Source: Halichoerus grypus (taxonomy: Eukaryota > Chordata > Mammalia > Carnivora > Phocidae). From it: 64,000 nt of DNA. Positions 62,072-64,000 of the stretch are shown here, piece after piece. The DNA lies in assembly GCF_964656455.1 (NCBI RefSeq), contig NC_135715.1, positions 79,090,414-79,154,413 on the forward strand, read 5' to 3'. Each line of letters opens with the position of its first letter. Position 1 is the first letter of the stretch. The position numbers were made by a program, and so were the translations under genes. Below the pieces are notes generated by a model. It searched no databases. It worked only from the letters and a program-made list of their open reading frames with translations, and was not told the origin of the DNA.

Positions 62072-63238
62072 AAACAGTCACATGAGGCACCTAGAATAGC
62101 AAATTCACAGAGACAGAAAATGTAATGGTGGTTGTCATGGGTTGGGGATGGGGAATGAGAAGATGACCCTCCTGGCTTTTCAGCTCTCTGATGGCAAGGT
62201 GTCACCCTCTGTCAACAATGTTAAAGGGCCAAGTGGACTGTAGGGCCCCCACTATTTCTTCCTCAACTCACCCAGGAGGCCAAGTGCTACAGAAACCATT
62301 CGGTCAGTTGTGTGTCCCCTCCTCCAGCTAATTACTGACAGTGCTGACATTTAGTTACCATGCCCCATGTCTGTGGGGCTTGAAGAGGTGAGCATTCTTC
62401 ACCCTCTGACCAAGATATTCCAGGTGTGAGGTCTGCAACCCTTCTCAGCACAGGAGGTAAAGCATTAGCCAAAAGAACACTCCAAACCCTTCTGTTCCCT
62501 TGTTATAACTTACACAGAGTATCCTCTGGGAATCGAACGGTCTAATCCATACCATTTCAGCCTCTCCTAATAGCACTCCATCATGTTCAACTTTGTCACA
62601 TGGCAGATGCCCAAGAAAGTCCAAGAGTTGGTACTCTCAGCTTCCACCGTTGCCATTCACTTAGATCTTCTCTTCAAGATCCTCCCAGTCCTCCCTGCCT
62701 ACCACCCTTCCTAGCTTCACACCTCACCACCCAGACCCCATCGCCAAGACCACAACCTCTCAACTCACTGACCTTCAGACACACCCAGCATGGTGATCCC
62801 CAGCAATGAAGTGACTCACCATGCATTCTCTCTGCACACCTGTTCCAGCTGGGGAAAATTGCACAACTTCACTTGTCACCTTCAGACCAACCTGGGACTG
62901 CCAGTCTCTGTGTGACCTGATGTTGTATAGCAGCCCTTTTACTCATTCCTGGCAGGTCTCTCTCTTGTGAATGACCAGTCTCTTGGTCCTGGCTCTTTCT
63001 GGGAAGATGAATTAATCCCATCTCTTCACTTCGGGGTCCACATGCATGGGTGGGGAGTGGGGGAGGATCCTCCCAGGATTTCCGGATTTCCTGTTGCCTG
63101 AGAGATAAAGTCCTGCCTCGCTGCTTTGTCATCCAAGGGCCTTTTGCATCTGATGCCAGTCTATGCTTCCAAACTCATCTTTTCTTGCTTCCTTAGTGAA
63201 GTCCTTCACACCAGCCCAAATGATCTCTTCCTGGACCT
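62072..63238. other. Intergenic DNA, mostly unique
   Basis: 62080-62160 is a short sense L1 3'UTR remnant (cacctagaatagcaaattcacagag ... ggttgtcatgggttggg). The rest, to 63238, is unique-looking with no gene recognised. Confidence 0.4.
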
Positions 63239-63942
63239 GTGGACATGCCCCGTTATCTTTTTTATCAATTGTGCTAAAATACACACAACATGTCATGTAC
63301 TATTTTTAAGTGTACAGTTCAGTGACATTGAGTACATTCATATTGCTGTGCAGCAATCACCACCATCCATCTCCAGAACTCTTTTCATCTTACAAAACTG
63401 AAACAGCCCCATTAAACAGCTCTCCATCTGCCCCCCCCACCCGGCCCCCAGCAACCACTATTCTATTTTCTGTCTCTATGAATTTAATTATTCTAGATAC
63501 CTCATATAAGTGGGATCATATAGTATTTGTCTTTTTGTGGTTGGCTTATTTCTTAATATAACTTAATATAACGCTCTCAAAGTTCATCCGTGTTGTAGCA
63601 TATTGCAGAATTTCCTTCCTTTTTAAGGTTAATTCATTGTAGTTCATTTTATGTACATATACCATAGTTTGCCTAACCATTCATCTGTCAACAGACAATT
63701 GGGTTGCTTCCATGTGTCAGCTATTGTGACTAATGCTGACATGAACATGGGGTGCAAATATCTCTTTGAGACCCTGCTTTCAATTCTTTTGGGTATGTAC
63801 CCAGAAGTGGAATTGCTGGATCATATGGCAATTCCATTTTTAATTTTTTTCCACGATGGCTATACCCTTTCACATTCCCACCAATAGTGCACAAGGGTTC
63901 CAATTTCTCCACATCCTTGCCAGCACTTGTTATTTCCTGTTT

Positions 63943-63974
<32 letters not shown>

Positions 63975-64000
63975 AGTCATCCTAAGGGGTGGGAGGTAGT
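63239..64000 (-). mobile_element. Old antisense L1, cut by the window edge
   Basis: Antisense L1M-type 3'UTR and ORF2 end: 'acagttcagtgacattgagtac', 'gcaaccactattctattttctg', 'gtacccagaagtggaattgctgg'. The - strand frame at 63730-63912 includes the ORF2 text [20 protein letters not shown]. Continues beyond 64000. Contains a (TTG)n run at about 63939-63975. Confidence 0.8.
63939..63975. repeat. (TTG)n microsatellite
   Basis: About 12 uninterrupted TTG units within the antisense L1. Confidence 0.9.

Noticed and set aside
51001..64000. GJA3 or its 5' exon at the right end
   Set aside because: Expected from synteny beyond GJB2, but no alpha-connexin coding sequence or CpG-island promoter is visible before 64000.

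Overview
This window is vertebrate nuclear DNA, from a carnivoran mammal. It holds two intact beta-connexin genes on the + strand: GJB6 (connexin 30, coding exon 12114-12899) and GJB2 (connexin 26, coding sequence 48954-49634). The rest is introns, intergenic DNA and interspersed repeats. At least 17 tRNA-derived CanSINEs (signature: gcctgggtggctcag head, CT-rich middle, aataaataaa tail) and carnivore-type LINE-1 copies place it in Carnivora. The SINEs lack the dog-specific SINEC_Cf head and look like the older caniform/arctoid type, so a bear, pinniped, mustelid or similar animal is more likely than a dog. That lineage call is inference. The gene order GJB6 then GJB2 on one strand matches the mammalian GJB6-GJB2-GJA3 cluster (human chromosome 13q, opposite orientation). 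GJA3 would lie beyond the right edge.

Layout: 1-2.7 kb, 5' flank of GJB6 with L1 and SINE debris. 2.88-3.83 kb, CpG island, core promoter (TTAAAA at 3297-3302) and non-coding exon 1 of GJB6. 3.45-12.1 kb, GJB6 intron with four CanSINEs. 12.1-13.6 kb, GJB6 coding exon and 3'UTR. 14.3-23.6 kb, an old antisense L1 into which other L1s, an LTR-like element and two CanSINEs have inserted. 23.6-31.6 kb, mostly old repeats. 31.6-38.7 kb, a nearly full-length, fairly young but inactivated carnivore L1 with a 15-bp target-site duplication. 38.7-44.7 kb, a repeat-poor stretch upstream of GJB2. 44.7-45.7 kb, CpG island, TTAAAA promoter and exon 1 of GJB2. 45.2-48.9 kb, GJB2 intron. 48.94-51.0 kb, GJB2 coding exon and 3'UTR. 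51-64 kb, intergenic DNA toward GJA3, ending in another antisense L1.

The two connexins assemble into homomeric and heteromeric gap-junction channels in cochlear supporting cells and epidermis. Human genetics shows that deletions over and upstream of GJB6 lower GJB2 expression in cis, so non-coding DNA in this window plausibly serves both genes. The two promoters and first exons are visibly homologous. I found no previously undescribed coding system. The most unusual signals are four near-perfect short inverted repeats (29700-29726, 42843-42876, 53595-53631, 55072-55096), a 5 x 32-bp minisatellite upstream of GJB2, the shared paralogous promoter architecture, and a Ser instead of Gly at residue 4 of connexin 26.
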